This document shows, one piece after another, positions 24,366 through 33,282 of a stretch of 64,000 bases of DNA (positions are counted from its first letter, which is position 1; each line of letters begins with the position of its first letter). A program made the position numbers and the translations under genes. The stretch spans positions 200,710 to 264,709 of the forward strand of contig NZ_BMUG01000001.1 of NCBI RefSeq assembly GCF_014650075.1, read 5' to 3'. The stretch is from Streptomyces microflavus (lineage in GTDB: Bacteria > Actinomycetota > Actinomycetes > Streptomycetales > Streptomycetaceae). A model generated the notes under the pieces. It ran no database searches, had not been told where the DNA came from, and was given only the letters and a program-made list of their open reading frames with translations.

Positions 24366-25229
24366 TCACAGCACCGCGTTGAGGAACTCGCGCGTACGTT
24401 CGTGCGACGGATCGGAGAAGATTTTCTCCGGGGTCCCGGACTCCACGACCCGGCCCGCGTCGAACATCAGCACCTTCTCGGAGACGTCCCGGGCGAAGTT
24501 CATCTCGTGGGTCACGCAGACCATGGTGATGTCGGTGTTACGGGCGATGTCGCCGAGCAGCTCCAGCACCCCGGCCACCAGCTCCGGGTCGAGCGCGGAG
24601 GTCACCTCGTCCAGCAGCAGGATCTCCGGCTCCATCGCCAGCGCCCGGGCGATCGCCACCCGCTGCTGCTGGCCGCCGGAGAGCTGGGAGGGGTGCGCGT
24701 CGACCTTGTCGGAGAGCCCGACCAGCTCCAGCAGCTCCCGGGCCCGGACCTCCGCCACCTCGCGGTCCTTGCCCAGGACGCTGATCGGGGCCTCGGTGAT
24801 GTTCTGCAGCACCTTCATGTTGGGGAAGAGGTTGAACTGCTGGAAGACCATGCCGATCTTCTTCCGGGACTCCCGCAGCTGCTTCTCGCCCGCGGGCTTC
24901 AGCGCCCCGCCCGGGGTGCGGACGTGCGACAGCGGGGAGCCGTTGACCCAGATCACCCCGTCGCTGACCTTCTCCAGCGTCATCAGCAGCCGCAGGATCG
25001 TGGTCTTGCCCGAGCCGCTGGGCCCGATGAGGGTGACGTGTTCGCCGCGGTCGACCGTGAAGTCCAGCTGGTCCAGGACGACATGGTCGCCGTAGCGCTT
25101 GACGACCTTGTCGAAGCGGACCAGTGGTTCGCCCGTGCTCCCGGCCGCCGGGACGGCGTCCTCGGGGGCACCGGCCGGTCCCGGATCCGCGGACTCCGTC
25201 TTCTGCAGGGGGAGGGGTTCAGTGGCCAA
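24366..25229 (-). CDS. ehuA: Ectoine/hydroxyectoine-type ABC transporter ATPase
   Basis: Protein of 287 residues, of the polar-amino-acid (GlnQ) ABC ATPase class. Motifs: GPSGSGKTTILR, QQFNLFPNM, LSGGQQQRVAIARAL, LLLDEVTSALD, VTHEM. It starts at the rare TTG 25229, which overlaps the permease stop; GGAGAAG stands five bases upstream and no other start codon precedes the conserved core closely. The N-terminal ~40 residues are low-complexity. Last gene of the transporter operon. Confidence 0.85.
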   Translation of the reverse strand: MATEPLPLQKTESADPGPAGAPEDAVPAAGSTGEPLVRFDKVVKRYGDHVVLDQLDFTVDRGEHVTLIGPSGSGKTTILRLLMTLEKVSDGVIWVNGSPLSHVRTPGGALKPAGEKQLRESRKKIGMVFQQFNLFPNMKVLQNITEAPISVLGKDREVAEVRARELLELVGLSDKVDAHPSQLSGGQQQRVAIARALAMEPEILLLDEVTSALDPELVAGVLELLGDIARNTDITMVCVTHEMNFARDVSEKVLMFDAGRVVESGTPEKIFSDPSHERTREFLNAVL

Positions 25230-25860
25230 GGCGCTTCTCCAGCTTCCTCATCAACAGCGACGTGGGGTAGCTCGCGACCAGGAAGATCAGGCCGGCGAGA
25301 GTGAACACCTCGGTGTACGCGAACTGTTCGGCCCCGTACTTCCGGGCCTCGAAGACCATCTCCTGGACCGTGATCACGGCGAGGAAGGGGGTCTCCTTGA
25401 ACATCGAGATCGCGTAGTTCCCGAGGGCGGGCAGCACATTGCGCACCGCCTGCGGCAGGATCACGGCCTGCCAGGTGCGCAGGGGCGGCAGCGACAGCGC
25501 TCGGCAGGCCTCCCACTGGCCCTTCGGTACGCCGTCGATCCCGGCCCGGTAGACCTCGGAGGTGTACGCGGCGTAGTGGATGCCCAGCACCGTGATGCCG
25601 ATGTACAGCGGCTCGACCGTGTTGAACAGAGCCGCCGCGCCGACCAGTTGGACGAGCAGCGGGGTGGAGCGGACGAACTCCGTGACGACCCGCACCGGGA
25701 CCGTCACGAACCTGCTCGGCGCGCGTCCGGCCACCGCCACGGCCAGCCCCAGCACGGCCGCCACCAGGGTGCCGAGCACGGTGGCGAGCAGGGTGACCTT
25801 GAACCCCTCCAGCAGGAGGGGCAGGGACTCCCCGACGGCGCCCCAGTCGAAGCCGTTCAT
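25219..25860 (-). CDS. ehuD: Ectoine/hydroxyectoine-type ABC transporter permease EhuD
   Basis: Protein of 213 residues with the His/Glu/Gln/Arg-opine permease fold: about five membrane helices and the EAA loop ACRALSLPPLRTWQAVILPQA. It overlaps ehuC by four bases (25857-25860) and ehuA by 11, so the three genes are translationally coupled. Together with EhuC it forms the membrane channel. Confidence 0.82.
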   Translation of the reverse strand: MNGFDWGAVGESLPLLLEGFKVTLLATVLGTLVAAVLGLAVAVAGRAPSRFVTVPVRVVTEFVRSTPLLVQLVGAAALFNTVEPLYIGITVLGIHYAAYTSEVYRAGIDGVPKGQWEACRALSLPPLRTWQAVILPQAVRNVLPALGNYAISMFKETPFLAVITVQEMVFEARKYGAEQFAYTEVFTLAGLIFLVASYPTSLLMRKLEKRLGH

Positions 25861-26588
25861 CGGGTACCTCCCACGGCGGTCGTGGACGCGCTGCGGCTCT
25901 TGAACAGGCTCTTCGCGCCGGTGTCCAGGCCGAGCCGCCGCTTGGCGCTCCGCTCCAGCAGGTTCATCAGCATCGTCAGCGCGTAGGCCAGGACGAAGTA
26001 GGCGGCCAGCAGGGTCAGATAGGCGGTGAGGGTCTCACCGGTGCGGTCGCGCAGCTGCTGGATCACCGTCATCAGATCGGCGGCCGCGATCAGCCACAGC
26101 AGCGGGGTGGCCTTCAGCAGCTGGATCAGCAGATTGGTGAAGCTCGGGATCATCTGCACCCAGGCCTGCGGCAGGATCACCTTCCACAGCCGCCTGGACG
26201 GGCTGAGGTTGAGCGCGATCGCCGCCTCGTACTGCGCGCGCGGTACGGAGTTGATGGCACCGCGCACCACTTCGGCGCCGTACGCACCGAAGTTGAGGCC
26301 GAAGGCGACCACCCCGCAGACCACCGGGGTCAGTTCGTACCCGGTCAGCAGCGGCATCGCGTAGTAGAGCCAGAACAGCTGGATGTAGAGGGAGGTGCCC
26401 CGGAAGAACTCCACGACCACCCGGGAGAACCCGCGGGCCAGGAGCAGTCGGCTGCCCGCCATCAGACCGAGCGCGAAGGCCAGGACCACGGCCAGCAGCG
26501 CGCCCAGGACGGTGGCCTCCAGGGTCACCCACAGGCCCGACCGGACCTGGGGGAACTCCTCGGCGAGGAGGGAGAAGAAGTCACTCAT
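25857..26588 (-). CDS. ehuC: Ectoine/hydroxyectoine-type ABC transporter permease EhuC
   Basis: Protein of 243 residues, amino-acid-type permease with the EAA loop EAAIALNLSPSRRLWKVILPQA. The ATG is at 26586-26588, 21 nt after the binding-protein stop. The C-terminus beyond the last helix (KRRLGLDTGAKSLFKSRS) is cytoplasmic. Confidence 0.82.
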   Translation of the reverse strand: MSDFFSLLAEEFPQVRSGLWVTLEATVLGALLAVVLAFALGLMAGSRLLLARGFSRVVVEFFRGTSLYIQLFWLYYAMPLLTGYELTPVVCGVVAFGLNFGAYGAEVVRGAINSVPRAQYEAAIALNLSPSRRLWKVILPQAWVQMIPSFTNLLIQLLKATPLLWLIAAADLMTVIQQLRDRTGETLTAYLTLLAAYFVLAYALTMLMNLLERSAKRRLGLDTGAKSLFKSRSASTTAVGGTR

Positions 26589-26609
26589 GCGTGTGCGTCC
26601 GCCCCGTCG

Positions 26610-27512
26610 TCAGCCCTTGCACAGATCGGCGGTCTTCAGATCGGCCGGCGGGATCTCCGACTCCCCGAACCCGTACTCCTTCAGCAGCCCCACATAGCGG
26701 GAGCGGTCCGAGACGATCTTCTTCAGCTCGCGGTTGAAGGAGTCCCGCAGATCCTCGTTGCCCTTGCGGAAGACCGCGCCGCCCGGCGAGAACTGCGCGT
26801 TGCCGTCGATCTGCGGCACGAACGCCTCGGTGACCTCGGTGTCCGGGTTGGTCTTCGCCAGCCAGCGCAGCGAGATGCCGGTGAGCAGGAACGCGTCGAT
26901 CCGGCCGCCCTTGACGGCGTCGGCCCCGTCCTGCGGCTTCTGCAGCGTCTTGATCCTGTCCTCGGCGATGCCCGCGCCCTTGGCGTACGACCCCTCCACC
27001 GCACCCGACATCACCCCGACGGTTATCCCGGCCTCCTTGGCGGAGGCGAGTTCGGTGACCTTCTTCGGGTTGCCCTTCCGCACCATCAGCGCGGTCGGCG
27101 AGATGAACTCCGGCTCGGAGAAGATCGCGTTGCCGCAGCGCTCCGGGGTGATGGCCATGCCCGCGCTGACCACGTCGTACTTCCCCGCCTGGAGCCCCGG
27201 GATCAGCCCGTCCCACTCGGAGAGCGTCGGCTTCAGCTCCTCCACACCCAGCGCCTTGAAGATCTCCCGGTGCAGGGTGGGGGCCTCGCCCTTGAGCTCC
27301 TTGCCCTCCAGATAGCCGTACGGCGCCTCGTTGGCGTACGCGACCCGTACGAAGCCCTGCTTACGGAGCTTGTCGAGGGCGCCTTCGCCGGTGGCGGCAC
27401 CCGAATCGGTCTTGCTACAGGCGGTCAGGAGCCCGGGCACGACCAGGAGGCCACCCACGGCCGCCGATCGATTGAGGAAGCCCCGGCGGGAAAGGTGAGG
27501 AAAGTCAGCCAT
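26610..27512 (-). CDS. ehuB: Ectoine/hydroxyectoine-binding lipoprotein EhuB
   Basis: Protein of 300 residues. A Tat-like twin arginine (LSRRGFLNRS) and a lipobox (LLTACSK) indicate an exported lipoprotein. The mature domain is a type II solute-binding protein (VRVAYANEAPYGYLEG, WDGLIPGLQAGKYDVVSAGMAITPERC). It resembles the EhuB group, where ligands are ectoine and hydroxyectoine; general polar-amino-acid binding is the alternative. The start at 27512 is supported by AGGAG about 12 nt upstream; the open frame runs further but without coding character. First gene of ehuBCDA. Confidence 0.83.
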   Translation of the reverse strand: MADFPHLSRRGFLNRSAAVGGLLVVPGLLTACSKTDSGAATGEGALDKLRKQGFVRVAYANEAPYGYLEGKELKGEAPTLHREIFKALGVEELKPTLSEWDGLIPGLQAGKYDVVSAGMAITPERCGNAIFSEPEFISPTALMVRKGNPKKVTELASAKEAGITVGVMSGAVEGSYAKGAGIAEDRIKTLQKPQDGADAVKGGRIDAFLLTGISLRWLAKTNPDTEVTEAFVPQIDGNAQFSPGGAVFRKGNEDLRDSFNRELKKIVSDRSRYVGLLKEYGFGESEIPPADLKTADLCKG

Positions 27513-27696
27513 GGTTCGCGGTCTCCTGGAGGTCGAACAGTCCGGACAGGGTGAGCGCCTGCCCGATCCCGTACGTCTATGCAGGAAGCCGGTCCATGTA
27601 ATCGAACGGTGGCCGGAGGGTGACCTTCCCGTGGCCTGATGCGGGCGGAGGGTGACGGGGCCGCTGCGGTGAGCGGCCCTCGGCGGTATCTGTCCC

Positions 27697-28671
27697 TTAT
27701 GTGCCGTCAGGGTCCTCGGAGTTGTCGGTGGACGGGACGTAACCCCGCTCCTTGTCCACCACATTGGGCAACGGGTGGCCATCCGCCCATAGTTCGTACA
27801 TCGTCACGAACTGCTCACCCAGCCGGTCCCGCCAGCCGGCCGTGTCCCCGCTCAGATGCGGCGAGACCAGCAGCCCCGGCACATCCCACAACGGGCTCTC
27901 CTCGCCCAGCGGTTCCTCCCGGAACACATCCAGCGCCGCCCCCGCCAGCCACCGGCGGTTCAGCGCCTCCACCAGGTCCGCCTCCACCACACTCGCCCCG
28001 CGCCCCACGTTGATGAACCGGGCCGAGGGCTGGAGGACCCCGAAGAAGCGGGTGTCGAACATCCCGTACGTCGACGGGGTCAGCGGCACCGCCGAGATCA
28101 CCCAGTCCGCCCGCGCCGCCAGCGGGCCCAGGTCCTCGATGCCGTGGATGGTGCGCCGGGCGGTCCGGCCCACCAGCGCCACCTGGACGCCCAGGCCGTG
28201 CAGCAGCCGGGTGATCTCCCGCCCGATCGGGCCCGCGCCGACGACCACCGCCCGCGAACCGGCCACCTGCTGCCCCTCCCGGTGGTGCCAGCGGTGCTCC
28301 CGCTGGAGGGCCAGGGTGTTGGGCAGGTCCTTGGCGAAGGCCAGCACCAGGCCCGCCACGTACTCCGCGATCGGCCGCTCGAAGATGCCCCGCGCATTGG
28401 TCAGCACGGTGTCGGAGGCGGCCAGCTCCGGGCAGAGCAGCCGGTCCACCCCCGCGCTCGCCGCATGCACCCACCGTGGCCGCGGCCCGCCCCCGGGCCA
28501 GGCCTCGCGCACCGCGTCGGAGGTGAAGTCCCACACCAGCAGCACATCGGCGTCCGGCAGCCGGGCGGCGAGCTCCGCCGCACCGGTCCGCACGACCCGG
28601 GCCCGGCCGGTCAGCCGGCCCAGGCGCGGGGACGGATCGGCGTCGAGGACGAGAACGACGGGTTCCGGCAT
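27697..28671 (-). CDS. D-2-hydroxyacid dehydrogenase (NAD-binding)
   Basis: Protein of 324 residues. NAD-binding Rossmann segment AVVVGAGPIGREITRLL, then VISAVPLTPSTYGMFD, INVGRGASV (substrate-contacting Arg) and catalytic His in SPHLSGDT. The usual glutamate is expected in the DVFREEPLGEESP stretch. ATG 28671 is preferred; a TTG at 28692 is possible. The family reduces 2-keto acids or oxidises D-2-hydroxy acids such as glyoxylate/hydroxypyruvate. It is upstream of ehuB on the same strand (184-bp gap) and divergent from the maleate-isomerase-like gene. Such dehydrogenases are often found with ehu genes in streptomycetes, to my recollection; the substrate is unknown. Confidence 0.82.
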   Translation of the reverse strand: MPEPVVLVLDADPSPRLGRLTGRARVVRTGAAELAARLPDADVLLVWDFTSDAVREAWPGGGPRPRWVHAASAGVDRLLCPELAASDTVLTNARGIFERPIAEYVAGLVLAFAKDLPNTLALQREHRWHHREGQQVAGSRAVVVGAGPIGREITRLLHGLGVQVALVGRTARRTIHGIEDLGPLAARADWVISAVPLTPSTYGMFDTRFFGVLQPSARFINVGRGASVVEADLVEALNRRWLAGAALDVFREEPLGEESPLWDVPGLLVSPHLSGDTAGWRDRLGEQFVTMYELWADGHPLPNVVDKERGYVPSTDNSEDPDGT

Positions 28672-28882
28672 CGGTGGCTCATCACTCCGCAACGTCGCAG
28701 GTCGCCCCAGGTGCAGGCTTGATCATGACCTCTGCCCGGACCACGCTCGCAGCAGCTTCCCCCCGCGTCAACAGGGCCCCCGACGAGCCCCGCCCACCCG
28801 CCGTCACCGCGCCATCGGGGGAATACTTGACAGGGACAGGGGCACCAGTGGCTTCCGTGCCGACGCCGACGGAAGGGTGAAC

Positions 28883-29647
28883 ATGACGACCGTAGGACTT
28901 CTCTATCCGGGTCACGCCGCCGAGGACGACTTCCCCCGGCTGGAGATCACGCTCGACACGGACATCAGGCTGCCGCTGTTCCACACCGAGACCGGCGAGG
29001 ACACCTACCAGCCGGGCGTGCTGCTGGAGACCGGTGCGCCGGACCGGCTCGCCGAGGGCGTCGAGGAGCTGCGCCTCGCGGGCGCCGAGGCACTCGTCTG
29101 GGCGAGCCCCGCCGGCAGCTTCGTCTACGGCTGGGCGGGCGCCCACAACCAGATCGCCACCCTCGCCCGGAGCGCGGGCCTGCCCGCCTCCAGCACCGCC
29201 TTCGGCTTCGTCCACGCGGCACGGGAGCTGGGCGCCGGACGGGTCGCCATCGCCGCCGCCTGGCCCGAGGACGTCACGACGTTCTTCACGGAGTTCCTGG
29301 TGGCGGGCGGTGAGGAGGTGGTGTCCTCCGGGAGTGCCGGGGTCACCACGGCCGCCGAGGTCGCCACGTGGGGGGTGGACCGGGTCAAGGAGCTCGCGCT
29401 CGCCGCGGACCACCCGGACGCCGAGGTGGTGCTGCTCCCGGACGCCGCCCTGCACACCGCCGCGTTCATCCCCGAACTGGAGGAGGCGCTCGGCAAGCCG
29501 GTCCTCACGGCGAGCCAGGTGACGGTCTGGGAGGGTCTGCGGCTGACCGACCGCCGGATCTGGGCCCCGACCCTCGGCACGCTCTTCGCCGCCCGCCGGC
29601 CGGCACCGGGAGCGGTGGAGCCGAAGGGCATCGAGGTACGCGAGTAG
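28883..29647 (+). CDS. Maleate isomerase / Asp-Glu racemase superfamily protein lacking cysteines
   Basis: Protein of 254 residues whose fold signature matches maleate cis-trans isomerase and EutA: TVGLLYPGHAAEDDFPRLE at the start, ASPAGSFVYGW in the first half, TAFGFVHAARELGAGRVAIAAAW and LPDAALHTAAFIPELE in the second, then ASQVTVWEGLRL. Active members use two cysteines, in CTSGS-like and SCTxLR-like motifs; here both positions are replaced (SPAGS, PDAAL) and the protein contains no cysteine at all. So it either catalyses another reaction or is a binding protein. ATG 28883 is preceded by GGAAGGG. It lies beside the hydroxyacid dehydrogenase and ehu genes, consistent with an ectoine-linked role. 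Confidence 0.75.
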   Translation: MTTVGLLYPGHAAEDDFPRLEITLDTDIRLPLFHTETGEDTYQPGVLLETGAPDRLAEGVEELRLAGAEALVWASPAGSFVYGWAGAHNQIATLARSAGLPASSTAFGFVHAARELGAGRVAIAAAWPEDVTTFFTEFLVAGGEEVVSSGSAGVTTAAEVATWGVDRVKELALAADHPDAEVVLLPDAALHTAAFIPELEEALGKPVLTASQVTVWEGLRLTDRRIWAPTLGTLFAARRPAPGAVEPKGIEVRE

Positions 29648-29790
29648 CGCCGCCCGGCCCCTGACGGCCCCGCCCGTCGTAGGTTGCTGAGCCCCTTGGC
29701 GGCCCCTCCCGGAATAACCGGAGCCATCCTCCTGTTGTACGCCTCCGATACGCGTACGTACGACGAGCAGCACCGGGAGAGGGCCGACAC

Positions 29791-30918
29791 GTGGACGAGA
29801 TCCGAGGCGGGAACACGGGCGACGGGACGGGCGGCGACGGAATCCGAGGGACGGCGGCCGGCAGCGCCCCCGTACCGCTCTCCGTCCTCGACCTGGTGAC
29901 CGTGGGGCAGGGCCGCACCGCGACCCAGGCCCTGCGCACCGGCGTGGAGATCGCGAAGCTCGCCGAGAGCCGTGGCTTCGGCCGCTACTGGGTCGCCGAG
30001 CACCACTCCATGCCCGGGGTCGCCTCGTCCTCCCCGGCCGTGATCCTCGCGCACATCGCCGCCCACACCGAGCGCATCCGCCTCGGCTCCGGCGGCGTCA
30101 TGCTGCCCAACCACGCACCCCTGGTGATCGCCGAGCAGTTCGGCACCCTGGAGGCGATGGCCCCCGGCCGCGTCGACCTGGGCCTCGGCCGGGCCCCCGG
30201 CACCGACGGCGCGACGGCGGCGGCCCTGCGCCGCAGCGACCGGCTCAACGAAGGGGCCGACGACTTCCCGCAGCAGCTCAGCGAGCTGATCCGGTTCCTG
30301 GACGACGACTTCCCCGACGGGCACCCGTACGCCCGCATCCACGCCGTACCGGGCCCGGTCCAGGCGACCGCCCCCGGCGGGGTGCAGTCCGCGCACCGGC
30401 CGCCCGTCTGGCTGCTCGGCTCCTCCGGCTTCAGCGCCCGGCTGGCCGGCACGCTCGGCCTGCCGTTCGCCTTCGCCCACCACTTCTCGGCGCAGAACAC
30501 GATCCCGGCGCTCGACCTGTACCGCAGCTCCTTCCGGCCCTCCGCCGTGCTGGACGCCCCGTACGCCCTGATCGGCGTCTCCGCGCTGGCCGCCGACGAC
30601 GAGGCCGAGGCCCGCCGCCAGGTGCTGACCGGCGCCCTGTCGATGGTCCGGCTGCGCACCGGGCGCCCGGGGCTGATCCCGAGCCCGGAGGAGGCGGCCG
30701 CGTACGACTTCTCCCCGATGGAGCGGGAGTTCGTCGACGGCTGGCTCTCCAACGTCATCCACGGCACCCCCGACGAGGTCCGCACCGGCTTGGACGACCT
30801 GGCCAAGCGCACCGGCGCCGACGAGCTGATGATCACCGCCAACGCGCACGGCGGCGACGCGCGGCTGCGCAGCTACGAGCTGATCGCGGACGCGTACGGG
30901 CTGCCGGGCGGCGCCTGA
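29791..30918 (+). CDS. LLM-class flavin-dependent oxidoreductase
   Basis: Protein of 375 residues. After a Gly-rich start comes the bacterial-luciferase-like TIM barrel: LSVLDLVTVGQG, FGRYWVAEHHSMPGVASSSP, RIRLGSGGVMLPNHAPLVIAEQF, GRVDLGLGRAPGTDG. It belongs to the MsnO8/single-chain group that binds FMN and uses reduced flavin or F420-like cofactors for oxygenation or reduction. GTG 29791 follows GGGAGAGG. It stands alone, 143 bp after the maleate-isomerase-like gene. The substrate cannot be predicted. Confidence 0.85.
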   Translation: MDEIRGGNTGDGTGGDGIRGTAAGSAPVPLSVLDLVTVGQGRTATQALRTGVEIAKLAESRGFGRYWVAEHHSMPGVASSSPAVILAHIAAHTERIRLGSGGVMLPNHAPLVIAEQFGTLEAMAPGRVDLGLGRAPGTDGATAAALRRSDRLNEGADDFPQQLSELIRFLDDDFPDGHPYARIHAVPGPVQATAPGGVQSAHRPPVWLLGSSGFSARLAGTLGLPFAFAHHFSAQNTIPALDLYRSSFRPSAVLDAPYALIGVSALAADDEAEARRQVLTGALSMVRLRTGRPGLIPSPEEAAAYDFSPMEREFVDGWLSNVIHGTPDEVRTGLDDLAKRTGADELMITANAHGGDARLRSYELIADAYGLPGGA

Positions 30919-30948
30919 GTCGTAAGCCGTACGGGCTGCCGGGAGGCC

Positions 30949-32844
30949 CTAGCTCTCGGCGGCCGGCCGGGCCGTGATCAGCGCCGCGATCAGCTCCGGC
31001 GCCACGGCCCGGGAGTACAGCCACCCCTGCCCCGTGTCGCAGCCGATCCGGCGCAGCCGCTCCGCCTGCCCGGCCGTCTCCACGCACTCCGCGGTGACGG
31101 TCAGGCCCAGGCGGTGCGCCAGCTGCACCATCGCCTCCACGATCGTCTCGTCGGCGGGGCTGGGGTGCGTACCGTCCTCGTACCGGAAGCCCTTCACGAA
31201 CGCCCCGTCCAGCTTCAGCACGGAGACGGGCAGCCGGCTGAGGTAGGCCAGGTTCGAGTACCCGGTGCCGAAGTCGTCGATGGCGATCCGTACGCCCATG
31301 TCGCTCAGCGCCTGGAGCGCCCGCAGCGGACGGCCGCCCGAGCCCATCACCGCCGACTCGGTCAGCTCAAGCTGGAGCAGCCCGGGCGCCAGCCCCGTCT
31401 CGCCCAGGATCTGCGCGACGTCCGCCACAAGGTCGGAGTCCCAGACCTGGCGTACGGCGACATTGACGCTGATGAAGAGCGCCGGCTCGTCCGGATGGTC
31501 CAGCTGCCAGCGCCGCGCCTGCCGGCACGCGGTGCGCAGGATCCACTGGCCGAGCTGCACGATCGAGCCGTCCTCCTCGGCGATCCCGACGAACCGATTC
31601 GGCGACAGCACGCCGAACTGCGGGTGGTTCCAGCGCACCAGCGCCTCCACCCCGCGCACCACCCCGTCCGCCATGCCGACCAGCGGCTGGTACTCCAGGG
31701 TGAACTCGCCGCGCTCCACGGCGGGCCGGAGCGTGGAGGAGAGCGCCTGGCGGGTCATGCGGTGGGCGTTGCGCTCGGGGTCGAAGAGCGTCCAGCGGGC
31801 CCGGCCGTCGGCCTTCGCCCAGTACAGCGTGGTGTCGGCGGCCTGCATCAGCCCGGTCGGCGAGGTGCCCGCCACCGGCCGTTCCACCACCCCGATCGAG
31901 GCGGAGACCGAGAGCCGCTGCCCGGCCAGGTCGAAGGGGTGCTGGAGGGCCGCCAGGACCGAGCGGGCCAGCTCGGTCAGGGCCTCCGTACCGCCGGAGT
32001 CCTCCACCAGGATCGCGAACTCGTCGCCGCCCAGGCGCGCCACCAGCCGGCTGCCGCCGGGGCTGCGGCTCGCGTCGTTCTCGGCGCAGTCGGTGAGCCG
32101 CCCGGCGACGGCGGCCAGCAGCCGGTCGCCGATCCGGTGGCCCAGGGTGTCGTTGATGGCCTTGAAGCCGTCCAGGTCGAGGTAGCAGAGCCCGATCCGG
32201 CCGTGCCGGGGGAGCATCGAGTCGTCCTGGTACGGCGGGGTCTCCAGGGCCACCGAGAGCCGCTCGAAGAACAGGGTCCGGTTGGGCAGCCGGGTCACCG
32301 GGTCGTGCATCTGGAGGTGGCGCAGCCGGTCCTGGAGCTCGCGCCGGTCGCTGATGTCCGCCACCGTCAGCAGGACCCGCGCGGGCTCCGCGGCCGATGT
32401 CCCCGTCATCGGTACGACGGTGACCTCGGCCCACAGGGTGCGCCCGTCGGGGTGCTTGAGGCGGCGGGTGCAGCGGAACCGGGAGCGGCGGCCCTGGAGC
32501 ACCTCGCGGTAGGCGTGCCAGGTGCGGTCGTCGGAGGCCAGATCCACCAGCTCGCAGGCCTGCCGGTCGGCCAGCGCCCCGGGCGTCGTGCCCAGGAGCC
32601 CGCCGAGGGCGTCGTTGGCCCGTACGACGTGTCCCCGGCCGTCCACGACGGCCATGGGGAGGGTGGCGGCGTTGAACGCGGCCCGGTGGTCGCGCAGCTC
32701 GGTGGCGGCGGTGTCCGCCGCGCTCCGGATCGGATCCGGGGGGCGTGCCGCAGGTCCTGCCGTATGACGCTCCGTGACCGGGGTGTCCACGGCGTCCGGG
32801 GATGTGCCCGCCGGGGCCCGGGGCCCTTCGGAGGTTCCGCTCAC
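30949..32844 (-). CDS. cdgA: PAS-GGDEF-EAL cyclic di-GMP enzyme (CdgA-type)
   Basis: Protein of 631 residues: disordered start, PAS domain (~55-175; FNAATLPMAVVDGRGHVVRAND), diguanylate cyclase with intact RLGGDEFAIL, and EAL phosphodiesterase with VEALVRWNHP, ELTESAVM, DDFGTGYSNLAYL and TAECVET. Both catalytic halves keep their main motifs. The GTG at 32842-32844 follows GGGAG; the open frame continues far upstream without coding features. The architecture equals CdgA, a BldD-controlled c-di-GMP enzyme of S. coelicolor that affects antibiotic production and sporulation. Net synthesis or breakdown cannot be judged from sequence. Confidence 0.87.
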   Translation of the reverse strand: MSGTSEGPRAPAGTSPDAVDTPVTERHTAGPAARPPDPIRSAADTAATELRDHRAAFNAATLPMAVVDGRGHVVRANDALGGLLGTTPGALADRQACELVDLASDDRTWHAYREVLQGRRSRFRCTRRLKHPDGRTLWAEVTVVPMTGTSAAEPARVLLTVADISDRRELQDRLRHLQMHDPVTRLPNRTLFFERLSVALETPPYQDDSMLPRHGRIGLCYLDLDGFKAINDTLGHRIGDRLLAAVAGRLTDCAENDASRSPGGSRLVARLGGDEFAILVEDSGGTEALTELARSVLAALQHPFDLAGQRLSVSASIGVVERPVAGTSPTGLMQAADTTLYWAKADGRARWTLFDPERNAHRMTRQALSSTLRPAVERGEFTLEYQPLVGMADGVVRGVEALVRWNHPQFGVLSPNRFVGIAEEDGSIVQLGQWILRTACRQARRWQLDHPDEPALFISVNVAVRQVWDSDLVADVAQILGETGLAPGLLQLELTESAVMGSGGRPLRALQALSDMGVRIAIDDFGTGYSNLAYLSRLPVSVLKLDGAFVKGFRYEDGTHPSPADETIVEAMVQLAHRLGLTVTAECVETAGQAERLRRIGCDTGQGWLYSRAVAPELIAALITARPAAES

Positions 32845-33282
32845 CGCTCGCTCCCGCTGTGAAGGTTGTCGTGAACAGGTGGGGTCGGACAGGGCACCGG
32901 GTGGTGAACCCGTGAAGGGGCCCGATCCACGCGGGAAAGCGTGGTGAAGCATAGAGGGTGGCGCGTCGGGCGTTCCAGCTCGCATCCGGCCATGGCTCGA
33001 CCGAACGGCCGGTCTGCGACGTTCCGCTTTGCCCGGTCCTGATGGTTTCTGCGCGGTTCTGTTGCATCGCGCCGCCGGTCCGGTCAGTGGTGACGTTCCG
33101 TGAAGGCCTGGGGTGTGGTGTCGGTGGGGGTCGACGCTGCAACCCGTGTGGCCCATGTGACCCGTGTGGGGCAGCACAACAGGGCGCATCACCAGGAAAC
33201 GGCACAGGGTGGACGAGACGTACCGCGTTCCCACCCGGAGGTCGATGTGCAGCGTGAGCCCGGACCCGGGGGAGCGGAGCGG
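32845..33282. other. Divergent promoter region between cdgA and the M6-like peptidase gene
   Basis: 438 bp. It contains one BldD-like sequence at 33091-33103 and several GTGACC/GTGTGG words near 33110-33175. No coding region or RNA gene is evident. Confidence 0.5.
33091..33103. promoter_or_regulatory. Candidate BldD site upstream of cdgA
   Basis: TGACGTTCCGTGA; the minus strand reads TCAC-N5-GTCA, fitting the TNAC-N5-GTNA pattern known for BldD. It lies about 247 bp upstream of the cdgA start codon. cdgA is a known BldD target in S. coelicolor. A single short match, so moderate weight. Confidence 0.45.
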
